Positions 50,665-58,410 of a stretch of DNA of 64,000 nucleotides are shown here, one piece after another. The position numbers were made by a program, and so were the translations under genes. The notes under the pieces are model-generated. The model made no database searches. It was given only the letters and a program-made list of their open reading frames with translations, and was not told the origin of the DNA. The stretch comes from CAYNQK01 sp964470375 (GTDB taxonomy: Bacteria; Spirochaetota; Spirochaetia; Treponematales; JBGSOB01), in contig CAYYCP010000004.1 of the NCBI GenBank assembly GCA_964470375.1, forward strand, positions 1 through 64,000, read 5' to 3'. Numbering within the stretch: position 1 is the stretch's first letter; each line of letters begins with the position of its first letter.

Positions 50665-51356
50665 GAAAACAGGACAGGGTCTTTCCCCTCACCATCGAGG
50701 GCGTGTGGAAGGAGTATCCCGGCCTGGGCGTATCGGCCTTGGCGGGCATTGATCTCAGGGTCGAGGCCGGGGAGGCGCTGGCTGTCTCGGGTCCCTCGGG
50801 CTCCGGGAAGACCAGTCTCCTCCATATCATGGGCGCCCTGGACGCACCAAGCCGCGGCAGGATCCTCATCATGGGAGAGGATCCCTCGGCCATGGGGCCG
50901 GCCCAGTCCGCCCGCCTCAGGCGCGACCACATCGGCATCGTCTTCCAGGAACATCGCCTCCTGCCCTACCTGAGCCTACTCGAAAACGTGCTTTTACCCG
51001 CCGCAGCCCTGGGGGCCGCAGAGCGTCGGCGGCGCTCACCCGAATTGCTGAGGCGCGCCTCAGGACTCATCAGGCGCATGGGCCTGGAGGGGCGGGAACG
51101 GCATAGGCCACACCAGCTCTCAGGCGGGGAGCGCCAGCGGGCTGCCCTGGCCCGAGCCCTCATCCTAGGGCCCTCCATTCTCTTGGCCGATGAGCCTACC
51201 GGAGCACTTGATTCGACCAACGCGGAACTGCTGGCAAGCCTCCTCATGGAGATCCGAGATCAAGAGGGTTTGACCCTTGTCCTGGCGACGCACTCGGAGA
51301 ACCTGGCTGGACGCATGCGAAGGCGGGTCAATCTTTTGGACGGGCGCTTGGCATGA
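50661..51356 (+). CDS. ABC transporter ATPase, LolD/MacB type
   Basis: A 231-aa ATPase. Walker A GPSGSGKTS, Q-loop FQEHRLLPYLS, signature LSGGERQRAALA, Walker B ILLADEPTGALDS and the H-loop VLATHSENLA. The LSGGE-x and DEPTGALDS patterns fit the LolD/MacB/FtsE class that drives FtsX-type permeases. Overlaps the glycosyltransferase and permease genes by 4 nt each. Confidence 0.93.
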   Translation: MRKQDRVFPLTIEGVWKEYPGLGVSALAGIDLRVEAGEALAVSGPSGSGKTSLLHIMGALDAPSRGRILIMGEDPSAMGPAQSARLRRDHIGIVFQEHRLLPYLSLLENVLLPAAALGAAERRRRSPELLRRASGLIRRMGLEGRERHRPHQLSGGERQRAALARALILGPSILLADEPTGALDSTNAELLASLLMEIRDQEGLTLVLATHSENLAGRMRRRVNLLDGRLA

Positions 51357-54300
51357 TCGGTCTGGTCGGGGCTGCGAGTCTGGGATGCCGAAGGGCATTC
51401 AGGGCAGGTGGCCGCGGCTGGGCCCTGGCTGCCCTGGCCGGGCTCTGCTGCGCCGTCCTCCTGGGGGCATTCGGCGCCGGGGACAGCCTGAAGGCTTCCT
51501 TAAAAAGGGCAGAGGCTGAGCGCCTCGGGCTGACTGCGGCTGTCCTGAACTGCCCCTGGGGCCCCCTGGAGGAGGAGGCCTTGGATGGTCTTCATCAAGC
51601 GGCCGGGGGCAGGATGCGCATCGAGGGCATCGCGATCGCCAAGGGCAAGCTCAGTAAAACGGATGGGTCCTACGTCGCAGTGGATGTCCTGGGCGTCGAT
51701 CCCGGATTCTTCGGCCTGGCGCCTAGGGGAGATAGAAGGGGCCTGGGATCGAGCCTTGGCGGTGGAATCGCCCTGCCCAACCGAGCCCTCGCCCGGGCCC
51801 TGGGCTTAGTTCAGGGGGAGGAAGTCCTCCTCACCCTAGTCTCACGTGGGAGGGGCATCGAACTCGATCCCTTCCTGGGGAAACGCGCCTTCACCTCGAG
51901 ACGCTTCACCACCGGGCCGGACATTGGGCCCGAGGAGATGGGATCATTCAGCCTTGAGACGGCCTCAGCCGGGCGGCCCCTACTCTTCATCGACAGGAAC
52001 ACACTGTCTGAGCTTCGCGGGGGAGGGGCCTCCCTGGACGCTCTCCTGGCGGCGCCCGTTGAAGGAGAAATCGTACAGGACGCGGCCCGAGAGATGAACG
52101 CCGCCCTCGAAGAGGCCTGGGATCTGCGCTGGGCCGGCTACAGCCTGAATGAGGCAGGCGGCATGAGCGTCCTGCGCCATAGAGGCATCTTCATGAAGGG
52201 AGATCAAGTCCAGGCTATCATGGCGGCCCTGCCGGAAGCCATGCCGGCCGCTTCCTACTTCGCCGACTCAGTCTCCTTCGCCGGGCGCTCATCCCCCTTT
52301 GCCTTCATCTGTGCCCTGGACCAGAGGCTCTTCAGCGCTCTGGGGGGCGGAAGTCTGGACACGGGCGGGCCGGGTATGCCGGCCGCGGCTCTGGATTGGC
52401 TGAGCCGGGACCTGGGCTGCGGCCCGGGCCGGATACTTGACCTGCACTTCAGGTCTTTTACAAATGGCAAGCTTGTACCCGGGAAACTGCAGGTGATCCT
52501 CTCGTCGATCCTAAGCCTACCCGCATCAGGACGGCCCTCCCAGCTCGCCCGGGCCCTGGAAGCGCCCTTCCCCGGAATATCCGGCAGCCCCTCCTGCCAC
52601 AGCTGGGATCCCGGCATCGACATAGATATGAGTCTGGTGCGGCCCGCCGACGAGGCTTACTGGAAGGATCGCGGCGGAACGCCCAAGCTCTACCTCCCCC
52701 TAAGGGCGGCCGCTGTCTTCCACGGCGGGGAAGACGCAGTGAGTGCCATCTTCCTGCCTGGAGAGGTCCATCAAACCTGGGCCATGCGCCTCTCGCGCAT
52801 CATCGGGCCTTCAAAGGCCGGCTACTCATTCTCCCCCCGCTACGTGTACATGTCGCCCAACGCGGATTCCTTCTCCGGGCTCTTTTCAGGCCTCAGCCTC
52901 TACCTCATCCTCTCGCCCATCATTCTGATGGCCCTTGTGATATCCGCTCACCTGGCGGCCCAGCGCGCCGAGCGCGGCCTCCTGAGTGCGCTCGGCTTCA
53001 GCCCGACGCAGGCCTCCCTGGCCGAATTCCTCTCACTGGGGGCCTGGGCCGTTGCGGGGATCATAGCCGGCCTGCCCCTTGGCCTTCTCTATCAGGCACT
53101 CGTCCTGTGGGCCCTCAACGGACCCTGGTCCACCTCGGTTCAAGACAGCGTCCTGCGCATGGGCCTGAGACCGATATCCGCCCTCGCGGCCATGGGTATC
53201 AGCGCAGGAGCCTGCTTATCCGCCTACGCCTTCTCCGCCCGGCGCCGGGGACTCGCGGCTCCGGCCATTCTTCTCCGCGGACTGGCGGCTGAGGACGCGG
53301 GCAAGGGCCGGGGACCGATCCGTGGCTTGGGATTTCGAGCGGCTATCGGGGCTGCATGCCTGGCATCGGCCATCGTCCTTATCCTCATAAGAAGCCGGAC
53401 GGCTTCCCCGGCCCTTGCCTGCTTCGGGGCTGGATCCCTCATCATCGCAGCGGCCATGGCGGCATGGTCGAGCCTTCTCCACTGGCTGGATCAGCCCACG
53501 GACCGCACCAAGACGCAGGGCCCGGCCGCGCTGGCCCTGAGGAATATGGCTTCGCGCGGGGAGCGCTCCCTTCTCTCCTTCGCCCTTATCTCCATGGGCT
53601 TCTACCTTGCGGCGGCAGTGGGCGGTAACCCCTGGCTCATAGCCGCCTCGTCCAAGGGTATGGCTTCAGGCACAGGCGGCTATGATGCTTACCTAGAGAC
53701 AGCCATCCCTTTCGACCCCGAACGCCTGGAGACCAGTCTGCCGGCTAGCGCATCGATTCTGCCCCTCTGGAAATCCCCTGGGGACGACTCCTCCTGCCTG
53801 AGCATCCGCCGGGCGGCCAGGCCCCTCCTAATCGGCATCGATACGGACAGGGCGATAGGAAGGTTCCATCTGGCCTCTGCCATGGACGGGGCTGTTGCCG
53901 ACCGCTCGGCCATGGATGTCCTGAATACGAAGGTAGGGGATGGCGAGGTGGCGGCCCTGGCCGATGTCATATCGCTGGAATGGAATCTTGGGATGAAACC
54001 GGGACAGTGCATCGACATCGAGGGAGAGGGTGGTCGGGTATTCAGACTGAGGATTGTCGGTGCCCTGGCCGCATCGGTCTTCCAGGAGGGCCTGGTGCTC
54101 AGGATCGGGGATTTCCGCCGGATCCATCCTTCCCTGGAAGCGTGCTCAGCCGCCCTGATCGATATCGAAGACGAGATTTATGATGGAGGGACCGGCCTAC
54201 AGGATGTTTTACACACCGTCGGAAGGGCCTTGCGCGCCGAGGGCGCCTTGATCCTCCCAGCCTCGGCCCGCCTTCAGGCCTTCGCGGCCGTGGAGAGGAG

Positions 54301-54673
54301 CTATCTGGGCATCTTCCTCCTCCTGGGGGGGCTGGGCCTCCTGCTTGGCACAGCAGGCTATGCCGCTGTCCAAGCCATGCGATCGGCCTCTGACACAGGG
54401 CGGCGGGCCCTGCTAGGGCAGATAGGCATGGACGGGCGCCGAATAGGGATCCTCATTTTCACGGAGGCCTTCCTCCCGTCGGCGGCCGCAATCGTTGCAG
54501 GCTGGGCGGCCTCGCTCGCAGCCATCATGACGTCGGGACCTTCCGCCGGTTCGGGCATAGCCGCGGCCGGCCTACTCGCAGCCGCAGCCTTGATGGCTAG
54601 CGGATTGGCATCGGCCGCCTGGGCCGGAACAGGCGGCCGCGCGAGGCTCCCGGCCTCAGTCATGCCGGATTGA
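51353..54673 (+). CDS. Giant FtsX-type ABC permease
   Basis: An 1106-aa membrane protein. One helix near the N-terminus (LAALAGLCCAVLLGAFG), a ~490-residue extracytoplasmic domain, a cluster of helices (~515-745), a second extracytoplasmic domain (~765-965) and three helices at the end (SYLGIFLLLGGLGLLLG; LIFTEAFLPSAAAIVAGWAA; IAAAGLLAAAALMAS). This is the ten-helix FtsX/LolC plan with both halves in one chain. Together with the ATPase it forms a mechanotransmission-type transporter, as in lipoprotein extraction or peptide export. It ends the operon; the next gene's promoter overlaps its stop. Confidence 0.88.
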   Translation: MIGLVGAASLGCRRAFRAGGRGWALAALAGLCCAVLLGAFGAGDSLKASLKRAEAERLGLTAAVLNCPWGPLEEEALDGLHQAAGGRMRIEGIAIAKGKLSKTDGSYVAVDVLGVDPGFFGLAPRGDRRGLGSSLGGGIALPNRALARALGLVQGEEVLLTLVSRGRGIELDPFLGKRAFTSRRFTTGPDIGPEEMGSFSLETASAGRPLLFIDRNTLSELRGGGASLDALLAAPVEGEIVQDAAREMNAALEEAWDLRWAGYSLNEAGGMSVLRHRGIFMKGDQVQAIMAALPEAMPAASYFADSVSFAGRSSPFAFICALDQRLFSALGGGSLDTGGPGMPAAALDWLSRDLGCGPGRILDLHFRSFTNGKLVPGKLQVILSSILSLPASGRPSQLARALEAPFPGISGSPSCHSWDPGIDIDMSLVRPADEAYWKDRGGTPKLYLPLRAAAVFHGGEDAVSAIFLPGEVHQTWAMRLSRIIGPSKAGYSFSPRYVYMSPNADSFSGLFSGLSLYLILSPIILMALVISAHLAAQRAERGLLSALGFSPTQASLAEFLSLGAWAVAGIIAGLPLGLLYQALVLWALNGPWSTSVQDSVLRMGLRPISALAAMGISAGACLSAYAFSARRRGLAAPAILLRGLAAEDAGKGRGPIRGLGFRAAIGAACLASAIVLILIRSRTASPALACFGAGSLIIAAAMAAWSSLLHWLDQPTDRTKTQGPAALALRNMASRGERSLLSFALISMGFYLAAAVGGNPWLIAASSKGMASGTGGYDAYLETAIPFDPERLETSLPASASILPLWKSPGDDSSCLSIRRAARPLLIGIDTDRAIGRFHLASAMDGAVADRSAMDVLNTKVGDGEVAALADVISLEWNLGMKPGQCIDIEGEGGRVFRLRIVGALAASVFQEGLVLRIGDFRRIHPSLEACSAALIDIEDEIYDGGTGLQDVLHTVGRALRAEGALILPASARLQAFAAVERSYLGIFLLLGGLGLLLGTAGYAAVQAMRSASDTGRRALLGQIGMDGRRIGILIFTEAFLPSAAAIVAGWAASLAAIMTSGPSAGSGIAAAGLLAAAALMASGLASAAWAGTGGRARLPASVMPD

Positions 54674-54698
54674 TGGGTGTGTTTCCGGGCCATATACT
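54670..54698 (+). promoter_or_regulatory. Promoter of the second cNMP-GGDEF module
   Basis: TTGATG (54670-54675), 17-nt spacer, TATACT (54693-54698). The leader of ~12 nt has GAGGGGAGGGG before ATG 54717. It overlaps the permease stop codon. Confidence 0.7.
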
Positions 54699-54716
54699 CG
54701 ATTGAGGGGAGGGGCC

Positions 54717-55691
54717 ATGATCGGACCGGTAGAGCCATCCGCCCTAAGATCCGTCGAGCTCTTCAGCTCCCTTCTGGACGACGACCTGGCCTATATCGCC
54801 TCGCGTTCGGCCCTGGCGGCCTACCAGGAGGGGCGGGCTGTCTTCGGGCCGGGAGCGAAGGCCGACCGGCTCTACGTGGTGTTCGAGGGAGAAGTCTCGG
54901 TCCTGCGCGGACAGGAGGGTCGTCCACCCTCAGAGATAGCCCGCTTTCTCCCGGGTGAGGCCATGGGGGATTTCGACTTCGCAGTGGGCCGTCGCCATAC
55001 TGACCTGGCCCTGGCCGGCCCGGGCTGCCTCCTCATCGAATTTCCCGCCGGTGGTATTCCCTTGGCCGAGCTCGCCCGCGAAAAACCCGATACGGTGGCA
55101 CGTCTCATGCTCAAGTCCCTGGTCATGGTCTCCTCCCGCCTGAGGTCGGCCCACCAACTCATCCGCGAGAATGCCCCCTGGATCCGCGAGCTGCGTCGCC
55201 AGGTCTACACCGATCCGTCCACCGGTCTCTGGTCGCGGGCCTTCCTGGAGGAGGAGATCCCCGCGCACCTGGAGCGTCCCAGCGCCGTGATCACCCTCAA
55301 ACCAGACCGCTTCAAAGCCTTGGTGGACGGTCGTGGCCACGCGGCCGGGGACGCGGCCATGTTGAGGCTGGCCGCCCGCCTCAAGGAGGCCGAGGGGAGG
55401 GGGTGGGCCTTGCGGCTGGCCAGCAACCAGACCGCCCTCGTCATGCCGGGTATCGACAGCGATGAGGCCCTGGCCTTGGCGAGGGCCCTCTCGGCCAGCC
55501 TGGACATCGACCCTGATCTGCCACCCCTGGGCTTCTCCTGCGCCTACGGCTTATGGCCGGATGATTGCGCGGATTTCAAGGAATTGATGGATCGCTGCGA
55601 GCGGATCATGTTGAGGATATGGAAGGAGGGCGGGGGAAGGATTGAGCGGACACCGGGGACGGGGGCCAAGGTGAGCGGGGGGCGCAGATGA
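54717..55691 (+). CDS. cNMP-binding protein with degenerate GGDEF domain (module 2)
   Basis: A 324-aa protein from ATG 54717 with a strong ribosome site. cNMP-binding domain ~10-125 (AYQEGRAVFGPGAKADRLYV), then a linker (RENAPWIRELRRQVYTD) and a GGDEF-fold domain with STGLWSRAFLEE and ITLKPDRFKAL. The signature position reads NQTAL, so no cyclase activity is expected. The linker and fold match the minus-strand protein at 23.1-24.1 kb (KENSPWIREMRRQAYTD), showing they are paralogues. Coupled to the next gene by ATGA. Confidence 0.87.
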   Translation: MIGPVEPSALRSVELFSSLLDDDLAYIASRSALAAYQEGRAVFGPGAKADRLYVVFEGEVSVLRGQEGRPPSEIARFLPGEAMGDFDFAVGRRHTDLALAGPGCLLIEFPAGGIPLAELAREKPDTVARLMLKSLVMVSSRLRSAHQLIRENAPWIRELRRQVYTDPSTGLWSRAFLEEEIPAHLERPSAVITLKPDRFKALVDGRGHAAGDAAMLRLAARLKEAEGRGWALRLASNQTALVMPGIDSDEALALARALSASLDIDPDLPPLGFSCAYGLWPDDCADFKELMDRCERIMLRIWKEGGGRIERTPGTGAKVSGGRR

Positions 55692-56710
55692 GCCTCGGCG
55701 ACCCGACCGAGACTCTGCGCGCCAGTTCCATGTTCGCCGGAATGAGCGAGCTGGAACTGGCGGCCGTGGGGGCATTCCTGGAGGCCCTGAGGGTGCCCGC
55801 CGGCGAGGCTGTCTTCCGGGAGGGCGAACGCGGCAGCGCCATGTACATCGTGCGCTCCGGCCGCGTGGCGGCCTTCAGCGTCCAGCTGGACGGGAGCCTC
55901 AGGACCATCGGAAGTTACGGCCCGGGCGATTTCTTCGGGGAGATGGCGGTGATCGAGGACGCCCCGCGCAGCGCTACCTGCGTGGCCCAGTCGGACGTGG
56001 AACTCCTAGCCCTGGAGGCCATCGATTTTTTCAGAATCGTCTATGAGCATCCCATGATCGGCCTGCGCATGGCCTCAGCCATGGTCGAGGTGATGGCCGG
56101 CTGGCTCTCCGAGAACTTCGAGCTTCTGGACCAGATGGCGCGCTGGGGCGAAACAGCCCGTAAACGAGCCATCACGGACTCGGTAACCGGGCTCTTCAAC
56201 CGGCGTTTCCTGGAGGAGGCCCTGGCGGCCAGGCTCTCACGGGGGATCGCCGGGACGCGGAGATGCGCCCTCATCATGATGGACATCGACGGCTTCCACG
56301 CCGTCAACGCCGAATTCGGCCAGGCCGCCGGGGACTCGACCCTCGGCCTGGTGGGCGCCCTGATCAGCGGAGCCTGTGATGAGCTGGGGCGCAGGGGCGC
56401 CGAGGCCGTGGCCGCCCGTCTTTCCGGAGACGAATTCGCCATGCTTGTTTCGGTGCACGCGATGGACGATGCTTTAGCCGCGGCCGAAGGGCTGAGATCC
56501 GGGGTCCAGGCCCTGCCCCTGGAGTTCAGGGCCAGCCCGGGCAGCCCGGCTAGGGCCTTTAAAATAAGCATGAGCCTGGGCCTGGCCATGGCCGATGCAG
56601 GCGAGAGAGAGGGCGCACGGCTCTTCGAGAGGGCCGACGCCGCCCTTTTGTCAGCCAAGCGCGGGGGCCGCAACCGGGTCGAAGTATTCAGCCGCTCAGG
56701 AGGAAGGTGA
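55688..56710 (+). CDS. cNMP-binding diguanylate cyclase (module 2)
   Basis: A 340-aa protein. cNMP-binding domain ~10-130 (GDFFGEMAVIEDAPRSATC), helix, then GGDEF domain with DSVTGLFNRRFLEE, MMDIDGFHAVNAEFG and SGDEF at the catalytic loop, a variant that is still active in known cyclases. Likely makes c-di-GMP under control of a cyclic nucleotide or other ligand. Paralogue of residues 1-330 of the DHH fusion (QWGDQARKRAITD versus RWGETARKRAITD) but with no DHH part. Start overlaps the upstream gene (ATGA). Confidence 0.9.
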   Translation: MSLGDPTETLRASSMFAGMSELELAAVGAFLEALRVPAGEAVFREGERGSAMYIVRSGRVAAFSVQLDGSLRTIGSYGPGDFFGEMAVIEDAPRSATCVAQSDVELLALEAIDFFRIVYEHPMIGLRMASAMVEVMAGWLSENFELLDQMARWGETARKRAITDSVTGLFNRRFLEEALAARLSRGIAGTRRCALIMMDIDGFHAVNAEFGQAAGDSTLGLVGALISGACDELGRRGAEAVAARLSGDEFAMLVSVHAMDDALAAAEGLRSGVQALPLEFRASPGSPARAFKISMSLGLAMADAGEREGARLFERADAALLSAKRGGRNRVEVFSRSGGR

Positions 56711-58386
56711 TGAGGAAATCCGTGGTTATAGCCATAGCGGCGCTTATGGCCATCCTTGCAGCTAGTGTCATGGCGGCCCAGGAAACCGAGATCCCGGTGA
56801 AATCGTCTATCGGATCGGTGGTGGTCTACTCGGATCGGGCCGTAGTGGAACGAACGGCCAAGCTCGACCTGCCGGCCGGCCGTTCAACCCTGGTCTTCGA
56901 GTCTCTGCCAGAGCGCCTCGATCCCAACAGCCTCCAGGCCCGCGGCCAGGGGGCCCTGGTTTTAGAGGACAGCGTCTTCAGGACAAAATACCTGACGGCC
57001 ATCCCGGACGAGCGCATCAAGGCCATGGAAGCCGAGCGCGACCAGCGCCAAGCAGCTGTCCAGGACGCCATCGATCGTAGGCGCCGCTCCGAGTCAGAGA
57101 AGGCCTTTCTGGAAAAAATCGTCTCCAAAGTCACCTCGGCCGAAGAGGGGTCAACGGCCCTTGACCCCGACAAGTGGGTGCAGATGACCAAGTTTTACCG
57201 CGAGAAGCTCGTCGTGCTTGATGCAGAGATCCGCGCCGCCGAGAAGGACGAGAAGGCCCAGCGGGCGGAGCTGGAGAGAATCCAGCGTGAGCTCTCGGCC
57301 CTCAGCGCCGGACGCCAGAAACGCCAGAATCAGGCCCTTCTGGTCGTGCGCGCGGACAGGGCCGTAACGGCCTCACTGAGCCTGTCCTACGTGGTAGCCG
57401 GGCCCTCATGGTCGCCGGTCTACGACATACGCGTGGATTCGGAGAAACGCACCCTCAGCATCGCCTATAACGCATATATCACCCAGAACACCGGCGAGGA
57501 CTGGAACGGGGTGAACTTATCCCTGTCCACCGCCCGCCCGGAGATAGGCGGCAGCCAGCCAGAGCTGGATCCCTGGTTCATAAGGATCTATAAGCCGGCT
57601 CCGGTCCAGCAGTCCAGCCGGGCCAAGGCGGCCACGGCTCCCATGCTGGAGGCCAAGGAGGATGCGGCCCAGATGTACAACGCCTTCCCCTCCGCAGCGG
57701 CCCCGGCCCCCGAACCGGAAGCCCTGATGGACTTCGCCGGGGCCGAGGCTAAGAAGGGGGCGGTGGCGGTTGTCTTCGCCATAAAGGGCGCTACCAGCAT
57801 CCAGAGCGACTCCGCCAAGCACAGGGTGACCATCTCGCAAAGCGCCTTCGGAGCGGCCTTCCGCTATTCCAGCGTGCCCAAGTTATCGCCCTACGCCTAC
57901 CTCAAGGCCCAGGTGCGCAACGAGAGCGACTTTCCCTTCCTACCCGGCCCCTCCAAGGTCTTCTTGGACGGCAACTTCGTGGCCGAGGCCAAGCTGGACC
58001 TGGTGGCCCCCGGCGAAGAGTTCTGGACCTATCTGGGCGTGGACGAGAGCGTCAAGGTGGACTACAAGCTCCTGAAGAAATACAAGGACGAGCAGGGGGT
58101 CTTCGAGAAGAAGAACCGCTATGTTTATCAATACGAGACCGTGGTGACCAACAAGAAGGGCGTGGACGTGGAGCTGGTACTGTGGGACCAGCTGCCCGTC
58201 AGCACCGACCAGAAGCTGGTGGTCAAACTGATAGACCCAAAGTACCAGAAGGACAGCGACAGCCTGAAGAAAAACAGCCAGGACATGTTCGAATGGCTGC
58301 TCAGTCTCAAGCCTGGCGAATCGCGCAAGATCGGTTTCTCGTATTCAGTGGAATACCCGCAGGACTACCTCCTGGAAGGGCTCTGA
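56710..58386 (+). CDS. Exported DUF4139 (MuiA-family) protein
   Basis: A 558-aa protein. ATG 56710 with GGAGG upstream; it shares a base with the cyclase stop (TGATG). Signal peptide RKSVVIAIAALMAILAASVMA. N-terminal DUF4140 (VVVYSDRAVVERTAKLDLPAG), a coiled coil (~100-200) and the C-terminal DUF4139 (SYVVAGPSWSPVYDIRVDS; ITQNTGEDWNGVNLSLSTA; ending PGESRKIGFSYSVEYP). Family function is unknown; members are called mucoidy-inhibitor-A-like. Last gene after the two cNMP-GGDEF proteins. Confidence 0.88.
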   Translation: MRKSVVIAIAALMAILAASVMAAQETEIPVKSSIGSVVVYSDRAVVERTAKLDLPAGRSTLVFESLPERLDPNSLQARGQGALVLEDSVFRTKYLTAIPDERIKAMEAERDQRQAAVQDAIDRRRRSESEKAFLEKIVSKVTSAEEGSTALDPDKWVQMTKFYREKLVVLDAEIRAAEKDEKAQRAELERIQRELSALSAGRQKRQNQALLVVRADRAVTASLSLSYVVAGPSWSPVYDIRVDSEKRTLSIAYNAYITQNTGEDWNGVNLSLSTARPEIGGSQPELDPWFIRIYKPAPVQQSSRAKAATAPMLEAKEDAAQMYNAFPSAAAPAPEPEALMDFAGAEAKKGAVAVVFAIKGATSIQSDSAKHRVTISQSAFGAAFRYSSVPKLSPYAYLKAQVRNESDFPFLPGPSKVFLDGNFVAEAKLDLVAPGEEFWTYLGVDESVKVDYKLLKKYKDEQGVFEKKNRYVYQYETVVTNKKGVDVELVLWDQLPVSTDQKLVVKLIDPKYQKDSDSLKKNSQDMFEWLLSLKPGESRKIGFSYSVEYPQDYLLEGL

Positions 58387-58410
58387 TTCCCAGGCGCGGC
58401 GATCATGTTC

